64,000 nt of DNA, taken from Myrica gale (lineage: Eukaryota > Streptophyta > Magnoliopsida > Fagales > Myricaceae). Location: assembly GCA_963930655.1 (NCBI GenBank), contig OZ005610.1, positions 23,257,001-23,321,000 of the forward strand, given 5' to 3'. Below, one piece after another: positions 1 to 12,177 of the stretch. Both the position numbers and the translations under genes were made by a program. Numbering within the stretch: the first letter of the stretch is position 1; each line of letters opens with the position of its first letter. The notes below the pieces were generated by a model, which ran no database searches, was not told the DNA's origin, and saw nothing but the letters and a program-made list of their open reading frames with translations.

Positions 1-87
1 TTCCCTAAAAGTTGCTATGAAACTGCGCCAAGGGGCAGTTCGACTTCTGGTACTCATTTGTCTTGACTTGAAATTTGATGGTTCTTC

Positions 88-3000
88 TCAACCTTTGAAC
101 TGCCATTCCCTCCGGCACATAGGACAATGTGCTTGGGAGGTCTGTGAATTAACCCATTTTAAGATGCAATGAAGATGGAAGGCGTGATTGCAAAGACCCC
201 AAACTGCAAGATCAAAATATACGTCATTAGTTACTCTCATGGTAGTCTTTAATCACTATCAAGAAAATCCTATAATATGATATGATATGATAGAATAGTG
301 GAAAAGGAAAAGATGAATGAATTAGGGAGGCGGTGGAGAGAATAGTTCACAGGACAGAGCAGTGGAAGAAAATATAGCTGAGTAAGATCCTAAGCCAACC
401 CGAGCTTAATTGGAATTAACCCTCAATTGAGGTGGGTTGAAAGTGTGAGGAAAATGGGGTGTTTGGGGCACTGGATGTGAGAATACAATTAAAAAGAAAG
501 GGATTGAGTTACATGTTACCAGTTGCACTTCCTGAGATGACATATTTGGAAATCCACCCACAGAAGTATGTAGAGAAAGGACATACAAGAGTAACAACCT
601 TTAAATTTGTTTTGAACTAAATTTATGCAAACCAGTATAACCAGGGCCTCTCTGACAACATGCCAACTTGTATATGAAACCATCTCACACCCTGGATACC
701 ACTGAAATGGCTCAATGAAGACCATCAGCAGTGTCTTTTCTTTTCAAGGATGTCATTAAAATAACTAAGTGAACACCGTCAGCAGTGTTCTTCATTCTTC
801 CTCCTTTTGTTTATTCCACTCTTAGTATGCATCACTGCCTTTGCAGTGGTCAAAATACAACATCTATAATTGACAAGGAACAAATAAAAAATAGAAATGC
901 AATTGCGGTATATGGATTCATATCACACTAATGGCATTCAGAAAAGAGAGAACAAACACCAACATGCATGAGCTCATCTTAGTTTTAGGTCGGACGGGGA
1001 GAGAGAGAGAGAGACTCATTTGAGAAACTCATTAATTGCTGACAACATGGCAAATCGTGTAACACTGTGGAAGGAATAGATAATGTCAAACGACTTACTT
1101 AATGGGCAATCATCGCCAGGGAGTTTACAATCAGGACAACAACCATCAAAAGCCATCCTACAGATACCGCATGTTTCATCTGGGGCATCCCAAGTCCATG
1201 AAGCAACAGCATGCCACCTTCCATACACAAGGAAAAATTATCACTCCCTTGCAACACATTAACTGGGTATTCACAGGAATAGAACTGCTAAGGAGTTTTA
1301 ACCAAGGAGAATGCCAGCAGTTCTTTGAAAAACTGAATCTTTATCTAACCCAATAACTTCAAGGTACACTAGTTACATGAACACATAAAAATCTGTATTG
1401 CCCAATTATTTACAAGTTCATTAATGAAAATGATACAAATACAAGAGACGAAGAGAACGTACTCTGTTTGAAATCCCGACAAATATTCACAAAGGGAACT
1501 GAGTCAAGAGAAAACTGTTCCCATATATAGGTCAAAATATGTAACAACAGTAAACAATAAAGATCTTGAGTGCACAGGTAAAATTACAGCAATAACATTA
1601 ATAGATCTCTCCTAAAAAGGAAGTAGAGCAGTTCAAATGAACGCATGGCAATTGGTATTGTCCTATTAGTATCAAAAGGCTCATCCTGATAATAACTGAG
1701 CAAAATGTGTTTGCACCTAAGACTATATATCTATGCGTGGGCATTACAAAAGCAAATTATTAGCTGGTATACTAGAGCCATTGAAAGAAATGAGAAAAAA
1801 GTTGCAAATGGTGTGAGTGGTTTATCATCGTGTCCAACAAAAAAGAGTACACAATTTCAAGAGGGTTCAAAGATCAATAGGCATTTCCTGCAATGGTCGT
1901 AATTCACAAAAGTGACATGTATCACCATAGATTATGATGTCTAGAGTGCAAACTGAACCATTTGGAATTTCAAACGTGTGAATGGAGTACAAGGAGCACT
2001 CTGTTCCAACGACGAAGTCTACAGATATCAAGTTCAAGTACAGGTTGAGTTTTGAGGGTGGTTACATAATGCAAAAATGCTGGTGGTTAGGTTTACTTTT
2101 AAACCACACCTCTCAGGATCCTATTTAACGGAAATGACCCTTCTGTAATTAAGAATAATGTACAATCCAGTAAATGGTCGTTAGGTGACATGGTAAGCTG
2201 AATCAAAAGAGAGTAAAAGTAGGGAATAGGTAATTCTCAAAATCAATATTATTGGATATGACATATTCTAAATTACTTGATGACGACAGTACAAACTAGA
2301 GCTCTGAATTAGTAAATTGAACCATAGCATTCATATATAATTTTTCCTATCTAACTTAGATTCCTTTTTAAATTTACTATTTTTCTATATTTTTAATCTA
2401 ATACATCATTATCTGATTTTTATGTGGTAGTTGTGTGACGAAATATAAACAATATATAGAATAAGAATTATTATTAAGCCCTATAACTATATTTGAAAAA
2501 AGCGTTTCTGTTTACTTTTTATTCACAACCTTAGTTATACTAAATTATAAAGCATTAATGCCACATAAAATTTTAATTCATAACCTTATTTATACTACAT
2601 TGTCTGTGGTTCTGTTTTTCATTTTATTCATAACCTTAGTGATACTAATTTTTTTTTTGGATAACCCAGGAGCTCCCAATGACGGGCCACTTCGTGTACC
2701 TGGCCCTACAAGCCAACCTGGGGCATGTGTCAAGACCCCACCCAACACACCCCAGATAAGTCAGGGGCGATAATGACGGTGTCGGGGCTCGAACTTGGGA
2801 CATGTGAGAACCCAAGCCGTTGCCTTACCACCAGACCAAACCCCTGGGGGTCCTCAGTTATACTAAATTATAAATTGCATGAATCAAAACTTTTTGTTTT
2901 AGCAATAAAAGTTATTTAACCTTATAAGGAATAGCCATTACTCCAGAAGAATAGCATTTTCATAAGAATAAGCACAAGCAAACCACCAAAGGAATAGCCG

Positions 3001-3277
3001 CAACCTACATAATCAAGATTCCTTCTCCATAAGAATAAGCGCAAGCAAACACCTAAGGAATAGCAAATGACCCACAGAATCAAGCAAACAACGCAAGGAA
3101 ATTCTGAGTAGCAAACGTATCCTTAGACACAATAATACATACCACATTATCTTAGTCCAAAAAAAATCTAAGAAAAACATAAGAGTATCAACCAGGTGGT
3201 CAAGAATAAAATCAACAACTTTTTTTTTGGAGGGAGAACACTATGATGGGAAGGATACGTAAGAGCTTGACCTTCAT
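88..3277 (-). CDS. APC11: APC11, RING-H2 subunit of the anaphase-promoting complex
   Basis: Catalytic RING subunit of the APC/C ubiquitin ligase, which recruits E2 enzymes to ubiquitinate mitotic cyclins and securin in the nucleus. CDS exons (minus strand): 3258-3277, 1099-1217, 88-203, giving 84 residues, the usual plant APC11 length. Exon 1 encodes MKVKLLR, exon 2 starts WHAVASW and holds the first zinc ligands ([13 protein letters not shown]), and exon 3 holds CNHAFHLHC and ends [12 protein letters not shown]. The C-terminal residue is G where I recall E in other plants. The exon 2 to 3 junction is ordinary (GTAAGT to TTGCAG, splitting an Ile codon). The exon 1 to 2 intron is odd: its donor reads GTATCCTT, the U12-type consensus, and keeping frame needs a GT-AA or TA-AG boundary. 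It also contains a SINE. Identity is very secure; exon 1 rests on a 20-base match. Confidence 0.93.
2649..2851 (-). mobile_element. tRNA-derived SINE in APC11 intron 1
   Basis: On the minus strand this begins with a tRNA-like head. An A-box-like TGGTCTGGTGG lies at 2828-2838 and a B-box-like GTTCGAGCCCC at 2784-2794, spaced as in RNA polymerase III promoters. It ends in an A-run (a T-run at 2649-2658 on the plus strand). The flanks 2634-2648 and 2852-2866 match as a 15-bp target-site duplication with two mismatches (CCT.AGT.ATACTAA). Length of about 200 bp fits plant SINEs. It does not disturb APC11 splicing signals. Confidence 0.8.
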
Positions 3278-4827
3278 CCCCTTCTCCTACAAAACCAAAA
3301 ACCAATTTTCAAAGAAAGATACTTTGCAGAACATAAAGACATAGAGCTACAGACTTTAAAGGCGAACTCAAACAACAGTAGCAGCGATTCACATACTTTT
3401 CACCGTTTTCCTAAATACAAAATGATTTGGAAGGAAATTGGGAGAGTAATTTCATGGCGAAAGAGAGCAAACGAAAGCGAAAAGAAAACTCTGATTGGTT
3501 GCTGAGAAAATGTGATTGGTTGCTGAGAAAATGTGGGAATGAAAAAGAAATCAAAAGCTAGAAAACAGATTCTTTCTCATCTAAGAGACTACAACAACAG
3601 AACGCATAAAAATTAAAAATTTAGATTCGTTTTCATTTCCTAAATTTTCCCAGTACCTAAACAACAAACCAAACCCATTACACCAACATTGCACAAAACA
3701 GTTCATGGGTATACTAAACGTACGGAGAACACAAGAATAAGACAAAGATACCGCGAAAAGCAATTAAACGGGAAAGTCAGTGAAAGATTTCTCGCCAGGG
3801 TTTAACTGGAAGCTCGGAGAAGCGAAAAGCGAAATAGGGAAAGCACTGAAAGAATTATTTAGGAGGGAGAAGCGACGGACGACATAAAGCCAGATTCACT
3901 CCCACCAGTTTGCACCGGTTGTTATATGGATGAAAGCCACGTGCAGAAAAAAGAATCCAAAGGCCATGAAACTGCCATGTCATTTTATATGAAAAACACA
4001 ATTTTAAACGTAATGTTGACGCCGTTAAAGCCGTCACTCCACGGTTTTTCTTGCAAATTCAAAATATTGAGATATTTTAGTCTGTTGTAAAATTTTAATA
4101 CAATAAAATAATTTTAATATTATATATTAAAATAATTCTAGTAATTTTAATACTTTAAAATTTTAATAATCAAACACTATCTAAATTTTTTTAAAACCTG
4201 ACATCTAGAGCCTGTTAGTTTACAAAGAATCCTCAGAATTTTTTGAATTCTCAGAATTCTACAACCAAACATCATTTTTCACACCACATAAATATAACTA
4301 CAGCACGCTCAGAATTCTACAACCAAACATCATTTTTCACACCACATAAATATAACTACAGCACGCATACCAATAAAGTTAACATCATATAAAAATTCTC
4401 AAAACACAAAAAATTCTTACAAAACATCTTAACCGAACATCCCCTATTTCATAGGGACAACTCAAGAACAACACGTGCCGTCCCTTTTATAACTTGAAAA
4501 CAGTACTCGAGTTTTCTAATTTCTCTATTATCCAAATAACAGAATGAAAAAGGGAAAAAAAAAAACCTTACTCTTGTTTACCTCACATTCTCAAGAGGCC
4601 AAAAAATAAAAAAGGGGGCAAATGCGATGACGAAGGATAGACAAGAAAACATCATAATCAGAATATAAACTCAAATTCAGCACCACAAAAAAGGGAAAAA
4701 TATATTCGAAATTAAGAACAGAACTTGACCTAATATGACAGAACCGCACCTTTTTTAAGACAGACCAGCATGTGCAATTCGCTCACTCTGTCTACTTTAT
4801 CCCTCTAAGCTCTAGAATTCTAAAAAA
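3278..4827. other. Intergenic: APC11 promoter side, AT-rich repeats, tandem duplication
   Basis: No gene seen. The first 250 bp should hold the APC11 leader and promoter. From 4080 to 4200 the DNA is AT-rich with MITE-like stretches. At 4251-4367 a unit of about 59 bp starting CTCAGAATTCTACAACC is repeated twice in tandem, essentially perfectly. The block 4205-4445 has weakly matching ends and may be a degraded MITE. Confidence 0.5.
3494..3535 (-). promoter_or_regulatory. Tandem 21-bp repeat with two CCAAT boxes upstream of APC11
   Basis: Two perfect, adjacent copies of a 21-bp unit beginning GATTGG lie about 220 bp upstream of the APC11 start codon. Read on the minus strand each copy carries CCAATC, the NF-Y binding core. 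Paired CCAAT boxes are common in cell-cycle gene promoters; the regulatory role here is inferred from position only. Confidence 0.35.
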
Positions 4828-5189
4828 GGAATTGGACAAAATGTTCCTTAGATTTATATTCCTTTGTCAGATGAATCATTCATTTTCAAATTTTAAAAAT
4901 TTAGTCTTTGAGTTTTTGATGTTTGAAGAAAGGGTCATTTTGTTAGCCTGTCGTCCATATGTTTAATGGATTTGTAGCGGTCGATCCATGAAACGGTTGA
5001 CCCCTATAGCGGTCGATCGGTACAAATTTACTGACGTGTCAGAGAGCTCCGTTAAGTATATAGACGACAGACTGATGGAAGGACCATTTCGTCAAACATC
5101 AAAAACCCAAGAACTAAATTTTGAAATTTGAAAGTGAATGACACATTTGCGAAAGAGGTATAAATCCAAATACCTTTTTGTCAAATTCC
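4828..5189. mobile_element. Foldback (long terminal inverted repeat) element
   Basis: The left arm starts GGAATTGGACAAAA. The right arm read in reverse complement starts GGAATTTGACAAAA and continues in parallel through GATTTATA, CATTCA.TTTCAAATTT, TTTTTGATGTTTGA and CTGTCGTC.ATAT. The arms are about 140 bp each around a short loop with two GCGGTCGATC copies, so the whole would fold into a hairpin. It encodes no protein. It resembles non-autonomous Mutator or foldback elements; no clear target duplication was found. Confidence 0.65.
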
Positions 5190-6553
5190 CTCCGAAAAAT
5201 TGAGAAGAGAAATAGAGGAAAGGAGCAAAAGCATGAGAGAGATAGACAAGCAAAGGGACCTCAGCATATTTGGTTTTGATAGAAACTGCATTCGCATTGG
5301 CCTGGAAGCTATCATTCAGTTCACCACCGCAACCAAAAGAGAATTCTACATAGGCGGACAGACAGACACTTTGAATATTTATCTTTTTGTTTCTTTCTAC
5401 CTATCTAACCCTCGTTCAAAAAATAGAATTGCACAAAAAAAAAAAATCAAAGATTCTTAATTTCTCTGCCGGAGACTCATAGAGCTGGCAGTCGAGGAAA
5501 TTTAGCAATCGGTGCGAGGGCAGAGCGAAATTCCGACGATTTGGGTTTGAAAAAGACGACAACGATAAAAGAAATAGGCTCGGGGAGCTTTGTATGAATT
5601 AAGTACCTACGGGAACCAAATCAAACGAATCTGACCCGTTCCTGCAAAAAAACCAGACGCCCCTTTGATTCGGAGGAGAACGATGTTCCTGTTCCATGGC
5701 TCGAAGGTGACCAAAACAGCTTTGAGTGCTGCATTTTGATTTTGAAGGGGCGACGCTGATTTGAGGCAAATACACATTTGAGTGCTGCACCTGTGACCTG
5801 GCTATCCAATGATGCCATGTGTAATGGCTGCTGAGGTGGCAGTCTTCTCGGAAGAATGATGAAACTCTTAAAATCTACTTCAGGACATTCCCAAAATTTC
5901 TAACAAATTTTTAGTTTACAAACACTACCTTAAAACTAGAAATGAAAACCTATAAATTGAAGCTTAAGGTTCTCACTGTCGAGGAGCTTTGGTTATGAGA
6001 TCTTTGATAATATTGGCCTCAGCCCTGCTATTAAGTGAATCTCAAGCCTGATGGGAAGGAGTTAAGGATCCCTCCAAGGCTCCAACAATTTTGTTTTGTT
6101 TTTGGGGTTATATGAAAAGGGTAACCCGTCCTGCATTATAGCGCTGCAGATGCCATTATTGAAAACCCAAAGTCACTGCAGTAGCCCATTATTGAAAACT
6201 CAAATTTGGTCAACCAAAATGTCACCAACACTTGGGTAGAATTCACAAGTAATAGTCAGACATTGTAAATATAGCATCCCTACACTTCTAATTCTCGAGT
6301 AAAACAGCTAACTTATTCCATGAAGAACAGTACAAATATCCAATCTCCTACAGCAAAAATGATAAAAGGAACAAAGGAAAATCACAGAGCTGTTCAAGCA
6401 AATATGATTTCCTTCATATATATACAGACATTTGATCCGTTCTTGGTGTAACTACAACAGCTGCTAGTGTTGGTAATGACTCTCTAACTACATGCTAGCA
6501 GAAAATTCGTGTCGGAGTGAGTGTCCACACACATTAAAGCCGCATAGCGAAGA
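5190..6553. other. Intergenic and INO80B 3' flank
   Basis: Short open frames at 5200-5460 (plus) and 5599-5818 (minus) show no recognisable motif, and I do not call them genes. Bases 6300-6553 are likely 3' untranslated sequence of the INO80B-like gene, which ends at 6554. Nothing else is identifiable. Confidence 0.4.
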
Positions 6554-9500
6554 TTAACAGGCCGTCAAGGGCTGCATCTTTTCGTTTATTGCCTTGTAGC
6601 ACTGGAGACTGCACAAGGGAAGCTTCGACTTGGAATCCCGATACTTGTATGGGTTTGTGCAAGATGGGCCAGCGCACTTCTCACGTGGAGGGGGGTAACT
6701 GAGATACGCATAAAAACCAATTCATCAGCTATCATGGAGGTAAGTGTAAAGACTAGCAAGGCATGGTACCAAGAGCTATATATAACATAGATTGTTATTG
6801 CGGTAAGGATGTGCTAAAAAACAACTGCGAGAAAATATAATCCCAGCAACCCCTACAGTGATATATACTATCAGGAATCTCATGAAGACATACTTTTTAT
6901 TCATTACAAAACAAAAGTTGAAAGACCATTTTGAAGTGCCCAAGACAATGCAGGTTTAGAAAAAGCTTCCCCCTAATAAACAACAACCCAGGGAGAATTC
7001 TCTACTTCCCTGGAAGAGTATCATCGACTTTGAAAATTGATAGAACCAAAGAAATTTTCTACTGACATGGACAAGCAAATGTCACTGTTGAATAAAGGTT
7101 TAGAAAAAAAAACTTAAATCACTGTATCAAGTGCTCCTTTACCTGCAAGGCTTGGAATCAAATATAGTTGGGAATCCCATTTCATTGGGGAACGTGACAA
7201 CGGTTCCTGAGGGACCCATGACCCATCGCACAGAGTCTGATGAAGGAAACATAGAATTTGCAGCCTTCTCCTGCATAAAATTATAAAGGTGCAGACTAAA
7301 AGTTATGCTCCATCGAATGATCTTTTTTTTTCGTCCATAAACATCTTTCCGTAATAGAAAAGAGATGGCAACAGAGCAAAGCATATGAAAAGTACACAAA
7401 AGGAAAGAACAAACAAAAGCCCAAGATTAGTAACAAAAGTGCTCATGCATGGCATGTTACCTGTGCCAAGTCTTCTTGTCGTTTCTTCATCTTATCTTCT
7501 CGCTTCTTCCTACTTGACTCTTGGCCCAGGATTTTTCTAATAGCTTCAGCCTAAAATCCAGTTAAAAAGAGAGGGAACACATTCAAATTAACTACGTGCA
7601 TTCATGTAATTTCAAGGCCAAAAGGAATATGAGAAGAAGGGGCTAAACCTCAGATTCCCTAGCTGCCTTCTCCACTTGCATCCTACGTCTCTGAAGAGCC
7701 TCGGCTCTTTTCAACTGCTGCTCCACTTCAGAAAGTTTCTCTTTTTGCTCTGTCACCAAAATAAATATCAAAATCCAATTTCGAGGTTTAACCAACAGAT
7801 GGTTGCAATAAACAATAAATGGGACTGAAAAGCATAACAGGAAATTACTCACTCCTAGGAGGAGCAGGAGGCAAGCCATTTGGGAACTCAATTAGGCTTG
7901 CACCAAAGCTGGAGGAGACATCTTTGCCAGTTTGAAGGGCCCGTTGACGAGTAGTGACTGTCATCTCCTTCTTATTATCCGCAACTAAATCAACAAACTC
8001 CTTTTTTGGTTTCTTCTTAGTATTGGCCTCACCATCCGAGACAGGTTCTTCCTCTTCTACATAATCAGTATCTTCAAATACTCTCCCCGATCGAGTCTTC
8101 TTACCCTCCTTGCCTGATCTTGACGAGAGATGACCTTCCACATTAAGATCCAATCTGCTCTCAACATTACTCTTCAACACTCTTGATATCTTCCGTTGTT
8201 TCCTACTCCCTCCATCATCCTCTTCATACTCCACACCATAATCAATGGTAGCCTTGGATGTTTTGAGTTTTTCAAGGTACCTAATCTCATCATCATCATC
8301 TCCGTCACCAAGGGCTTCGTCTAGCACGCGTCTCTTGGAGATCCGTTTGCTTTTGCGAATAGGCTCATATTTATCAGCTTGATCTGTGGAAATATTTCCT
8401 TCATGTATCCTACTACTTGCAGAATCAGCCTTTGCCACATTGAAACCGTACTTGTTGAAATCCCTCCATGGAAACCCTCGTAAGCCATTCCCCTTATCTG
8501 ACTTAAGCGAAGGATTGTCATCAGAATTTTCCTGCAGCACATAGACAGTAACACAAAGTCTCATTTCAGATGTCCACCCAATCTCAGAACTGGACTTCAA
8601 AACAGTCTTACACAGAGGATGCAGAAAATCTGGAGCCAAGGTGTCACAGAATATGACTTATCAGCTAAACTAGAGGGATAAAATGCATTAATTCCTAGAA
8701 TGACATAAGGTTTTTAGCATTAAAAGTGGAATTAAAAGTGGAACAAAATCAAGAAGGTGGATTTTTCATATTTGCATTCATCAACATCTAGAAAAGGTTA
8801 GCATAAACCTTAAATCACAACCTCCATGAGCATATTGATTCCCTATGTAGCTATAAAAAGAATTGCAGTTGAGATGTAGCTATCCTACTTATTTAATAAG
8901 CCCATTAATACCCTCAACTTCACAACACCGTGGATACGAGCCACACTGTGTTGCATATGATGGATGCAGATTCAACAATTTGGAAGAAAGGTTAATGTTC
9001 CTTGATACCTGACCATTAGACTTCTGCCGAGGCCGAGGGACATCTGCAACGCGAGAAGCTTTTGTAGAAGACGATCCAACACCAGATGCACCATCCGATA
9101 TTGACTTTGCATGAATTGTCCGTGTGACACCACCGACTTTAAGCTTAACCTTTTTCACTTTGTTTTCATTTTCTAAGCCATCCGAAGCGACTCCAAAATG
9201 CCCTATCTTGCTCATGTCTTTCCAATCAGCTGGAGCAAGGACACCTTCACTGTGTCTTTTGGAATCAACTACACTGTGTATTTGCTCAGTACTTCCGCGG
9301 AACGAACCATCAATGGAAGTGTCATCAGATTCTCCGAATCCAAAATCATTCCGGCCAGACTCAACTTCAGTTAGGTTAATAGGCAAAGCCCTTTTGCTAC
9401 ATAGGTTCAAATTGACTTCTTTCTTATGAGAAACTGAACCATAATCATTATTTTCATCGCTTGATACTTTGCTCACGTTATCTGAAGGTGGTGTGGACGA

Positions 9501-9629
9501 TAAGGATGAGATATCGCGGTAATCTGAAGGTATCTGTGAATCATTCCGAGGACGGCGGGATGTATTGCTCCTCTTCTTCCTCACAGCACTGCTTTTATCA
9601 CTGAACCCAAAACTTCCAAAACCTTCCAT
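6554..9629 (-). CDS. INO80B: INO80 complex subunit B-like protein (PAPA-1 region plus HIT zinc finger)
   Basis: Nuclear subunit of the INO80 ATP-dependent chromatin remodeller (yeast Ies2/human INO80B family). CDS exons: 9009-9629, 7853-8531, 7649-7749, 7461-7550, 7143-7270, 6554-6698; all junctions GT-AG; 587 residues. The N-terminal 400 residues are low-complexity, acidic and Lys/Arg/Ser-rich, with likely nuclear signals (RKKRSN near residue 17, SKRISKRR in exon 2). Residues about 400-540 form the PAPA-1-type region, including the charged coiled-coil-like stretch KQKEKLSEVEQQLKRAEALQ and WVMGPSGTVVTFP. The C-terminus is an HIT-type zinc finger with Cys 548, 553, 569 and 573 (CAGPSC, CSLQC). 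The start at 9629 gives MEGFGSFGFSD; an upstream in-frame ATG at 9743 is ignored because a leader acceptor probably lies between. It should work with other INO80 subunits encoded elsewhere. Confidence 0.88.
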
Positions 9630-10800
9630 GATTGTAAAGAAGACACCCACAAGCCAAGTGCTGCAGTAATTTCCCAGGAAGAGGAGTAACAACTGTGGAT
9701 AAGTCAAAAAGGATATACCTGAGTGGAAAGAACAATACACCAAGAATGCGAAGAAAGTATAAACTAAGAGTTGTGTCTGGTAGACGAAATGTCTCCTCTA
9801 CTGATGATAGAACTACGTGAGGCTCAAAACATAACTCTGAAACCTAACTTCCTATAATGCTTGGTTTCCGAAAGCTGAAACACCCACCTACACAAACCTA
9901 ACAACACAATCAATTTTCTGTTCTCCCCTTCCATGTCATAAGTGAAATGAAACACATCTCACATAGATGTTCCTAGTATAGACTTTCTAAGCAACCAAAT
10001 GGAGCACAAATGTATTTAGAGCGCAGCTATGCCAAACCACACTGCAAATGGCCATAGCCATGAAACAGCAAAAGATCACAAGAACTTTTTTTGGACTAAA
10101 ACTAGTTTCTTAAAAACTACTGCGAAGTATGTACCAACGACAACTATTGGCATATAACCCAATAAAAATGATATCCAAATTCATCTACAAACCTGGCTTT
10201 GAAAAAGCGAGAATTCAAAAATACAAATCAAGATTCCCGCACGCAAAAAGAACGATGCCAATGATTCATCTATAAAAGATATCAGAGAAAATCACAAACA
10301 CGCCATACCAAATCAACCCTTGCTTTTTTGTCGGCAGGTAAAACCAAATGGATCCATCAGATCACACAACATCATTTCATATGCAAATTATAAAGATTAA
10401 AAAAAACTAATAATATTCACTAAATAAAATTCATCGGAAAATATCCAACTTCAATCGGCACACATTCACAACACCCACAAACAAGTCAAAATCCATATAT
10501 ACTCATACGAAAACATCAAAAATTTGCCAAATACATGGCGCAGAAAGAGAATTCATTCCATAAACCAACTACGAAAAGCATACATCTAAGGCAACCCACA
10601 TGTATATACCTCACAAAATACCAGAAAGGAATCAACGAGACCACGAAGGAAGAGCTTACCTTTGTGGGTCACAAAAAAGACCTGAAAACCCTAGATCCCC
10701 CCATCAAGGAAAAAGCGGATCCTGAGAGACGGGAGAGAGTGAAATTGGGACTCAGGTTGGGTATTTTAGCCAGGTGTTGGGGCGTGACTGGACGTAAAGA
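9630..10800 (-). other. Probable 5' leader exon and leader intron of the INO80B-like gene
   Basis: On the minus strand a donor CACAAAG|GTAAGC lies at 10660/10659 and an acceptor ACTGCAG|CAC at 9661/9660, 31 bases before the start codon. This suggests an untranslated first exon near 10660-10790 and a leader intron of about 1 kb. Leader introns of this kind are common in plant housekeeping genes. Inferred from splice signals only. Confidence 0.5.
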
Positions 10801-12049
10801 GGTGGTTTCTCAGGTTAAAGCTAGGGTAAGAAGCCAGCAGAAGGCTCATAATCTTCACCATTGTTCCAAAACCACTGGTCCGGTGCTTTTGTTGGGTCAC
10901 CACCTTGCACCCTATCCTATTGCTGTCCTTCCTATCTCCTATTGCTGTCCTTGTTGTTAGGGTCCCCATCTCTCTCTAAATTTAAATGACCTAAGTCTCG
11001 TTGGTAAGCTTTTGGGAGATGCAGGTGAGTGCGTAGATTAATTGGATACGCATTCCTGGCGCATGTTAGCCTCTGTTTCCAGCTTACTAGCTTCCTCTCT
11101 CGTCTATGGGTCCCTCTGTGTACAGTGAAAACAAAATCAAGGCGCGTCGGACGCGTGTCAGAATGTAACAGCATGGCCATATAAGCGATTAATTTCTTTT
11201 TTCTATTTTCTTGAACTCCAATTTGAATCTAAAAGGCAGAACAAAAAGAGTAGCCGTTGCGGGAAAAAAAATCCCCAGCAGAGTACAAGAAGCGAGAGAG
11301 CCAGGAGAAGGGACGTACATGAATGTGTGAAGGACGTACGAGAAGTAAAGGAAACGATCGTGGCCTTAAGAAGACCAAGCATAGTACGATTCTGCTATTT
11401 TTAATTGTCCTTTTCATTCTTGACGCCATTGGTGGATGTGTTTCAAATCCTTGCATTGTTTTGCTCAAAGGAACTTTGACGCGCATATTGATTTGATTTG
11501 GGACCTATATTGATTTTAACAATCAAAATTATATCTTTAAGTTTCTTCTTCTTTCTGTCTGTTATGTTTTTTCGAAACGAAATCGTTTGTAGTACTCTAT
11601 GGGTTCATAGCTTACCGTTTATTCATTTGGGTGGTTCGGTCTTCGTTCCTTAGATTCATGGTGGCTTTCCCGTCAAGATATTGGAGGACATGATTCCATC
11701 TGCTTGCAATTTGCTAAATTCTTCTTCGAACTCATTGCTCTGAGATCTAATGGGATATGACATTTCTGTTTCTACAATTGCATATAATTTTAGCTCAAGA
11801 AGTCAAGTCGTTTTCGAAAAGTATAGTGTAGCTTCTGTGCAAGACTAACAGATACCTTGGTGATAGTTTTTTGTGATCAAGCTTGATTTGTGATATAGGA
11901 TGCCTTGGAATGGCTAATGGGATTTTTTCTGCCTTTCCAAATCATGGAAATTTCTGAGGCAAACATTATTTATGCCATTGCTTAGGTAAGAAATTGCTTG
12001 ATTTTGATTTTTCTTAACTGACATGAGCATAGGTGTTCATAGCTATTCT
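10801..12049. other. Intergenic, no recognisable gene
   Basis: Only short unconvincing frames are present (for example minus 10932-11180 and 11229-11486). It probably contains the INO80B promoter in its first few hundred bases. The stretch 11480-12049 is T-rich and intron-like but no coding exons could be built. Confidence 0.4.
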
Positions 12050-12177
12050 GTCATTCTAGGAATTAATGCGTTTTATCCCTCTAGTTTAGCTGATAAGTCA
12101 TATTCTTTGACGCCTTGGCTCCAGATTTTCTGCAGATATGACTGTTTTAAAGTCCAGTTCTGAGATTGGGTGGACAT
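12050..12177 (+). repeat. Inverted duplicate of an INO80B intron segment
   Basis: This 128-bp stretch is nearly identical to the reverse complement of 8570-8704, which lies inside the second CDS intron region (between exons 9009-9629 and 7853-8531) of the INO80B-like gene. By eye only four substitutions and one short replaced block (around GCAGATATGAC versus GCATCCTCTG) separate the copies. Similarity stops abruptly at GGGTGGACAT. Confidence 0.75.

Noticed and set aside
1102..1356. Plus-strand 84-codon frame
   Set aside because: It is the antisense of APC11 exon 2 and its intron; no independent features.
5599..5818. Two overlapping minus-strand frames
   Set aside because: Neither shows a known motif and they overlap in different frames; no supporting splice sites or neighbours.
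9124..9429. Plus-strand 101-codon frame
   Set aside because: Antisense of INO80B-like exon 1.
10535..10960. Plus-strand 141-codon frame
   Set aside because: Lies over the predicted INO80B leader exon and intron in antisense; composition is low-complexity and no motif is recognisable.
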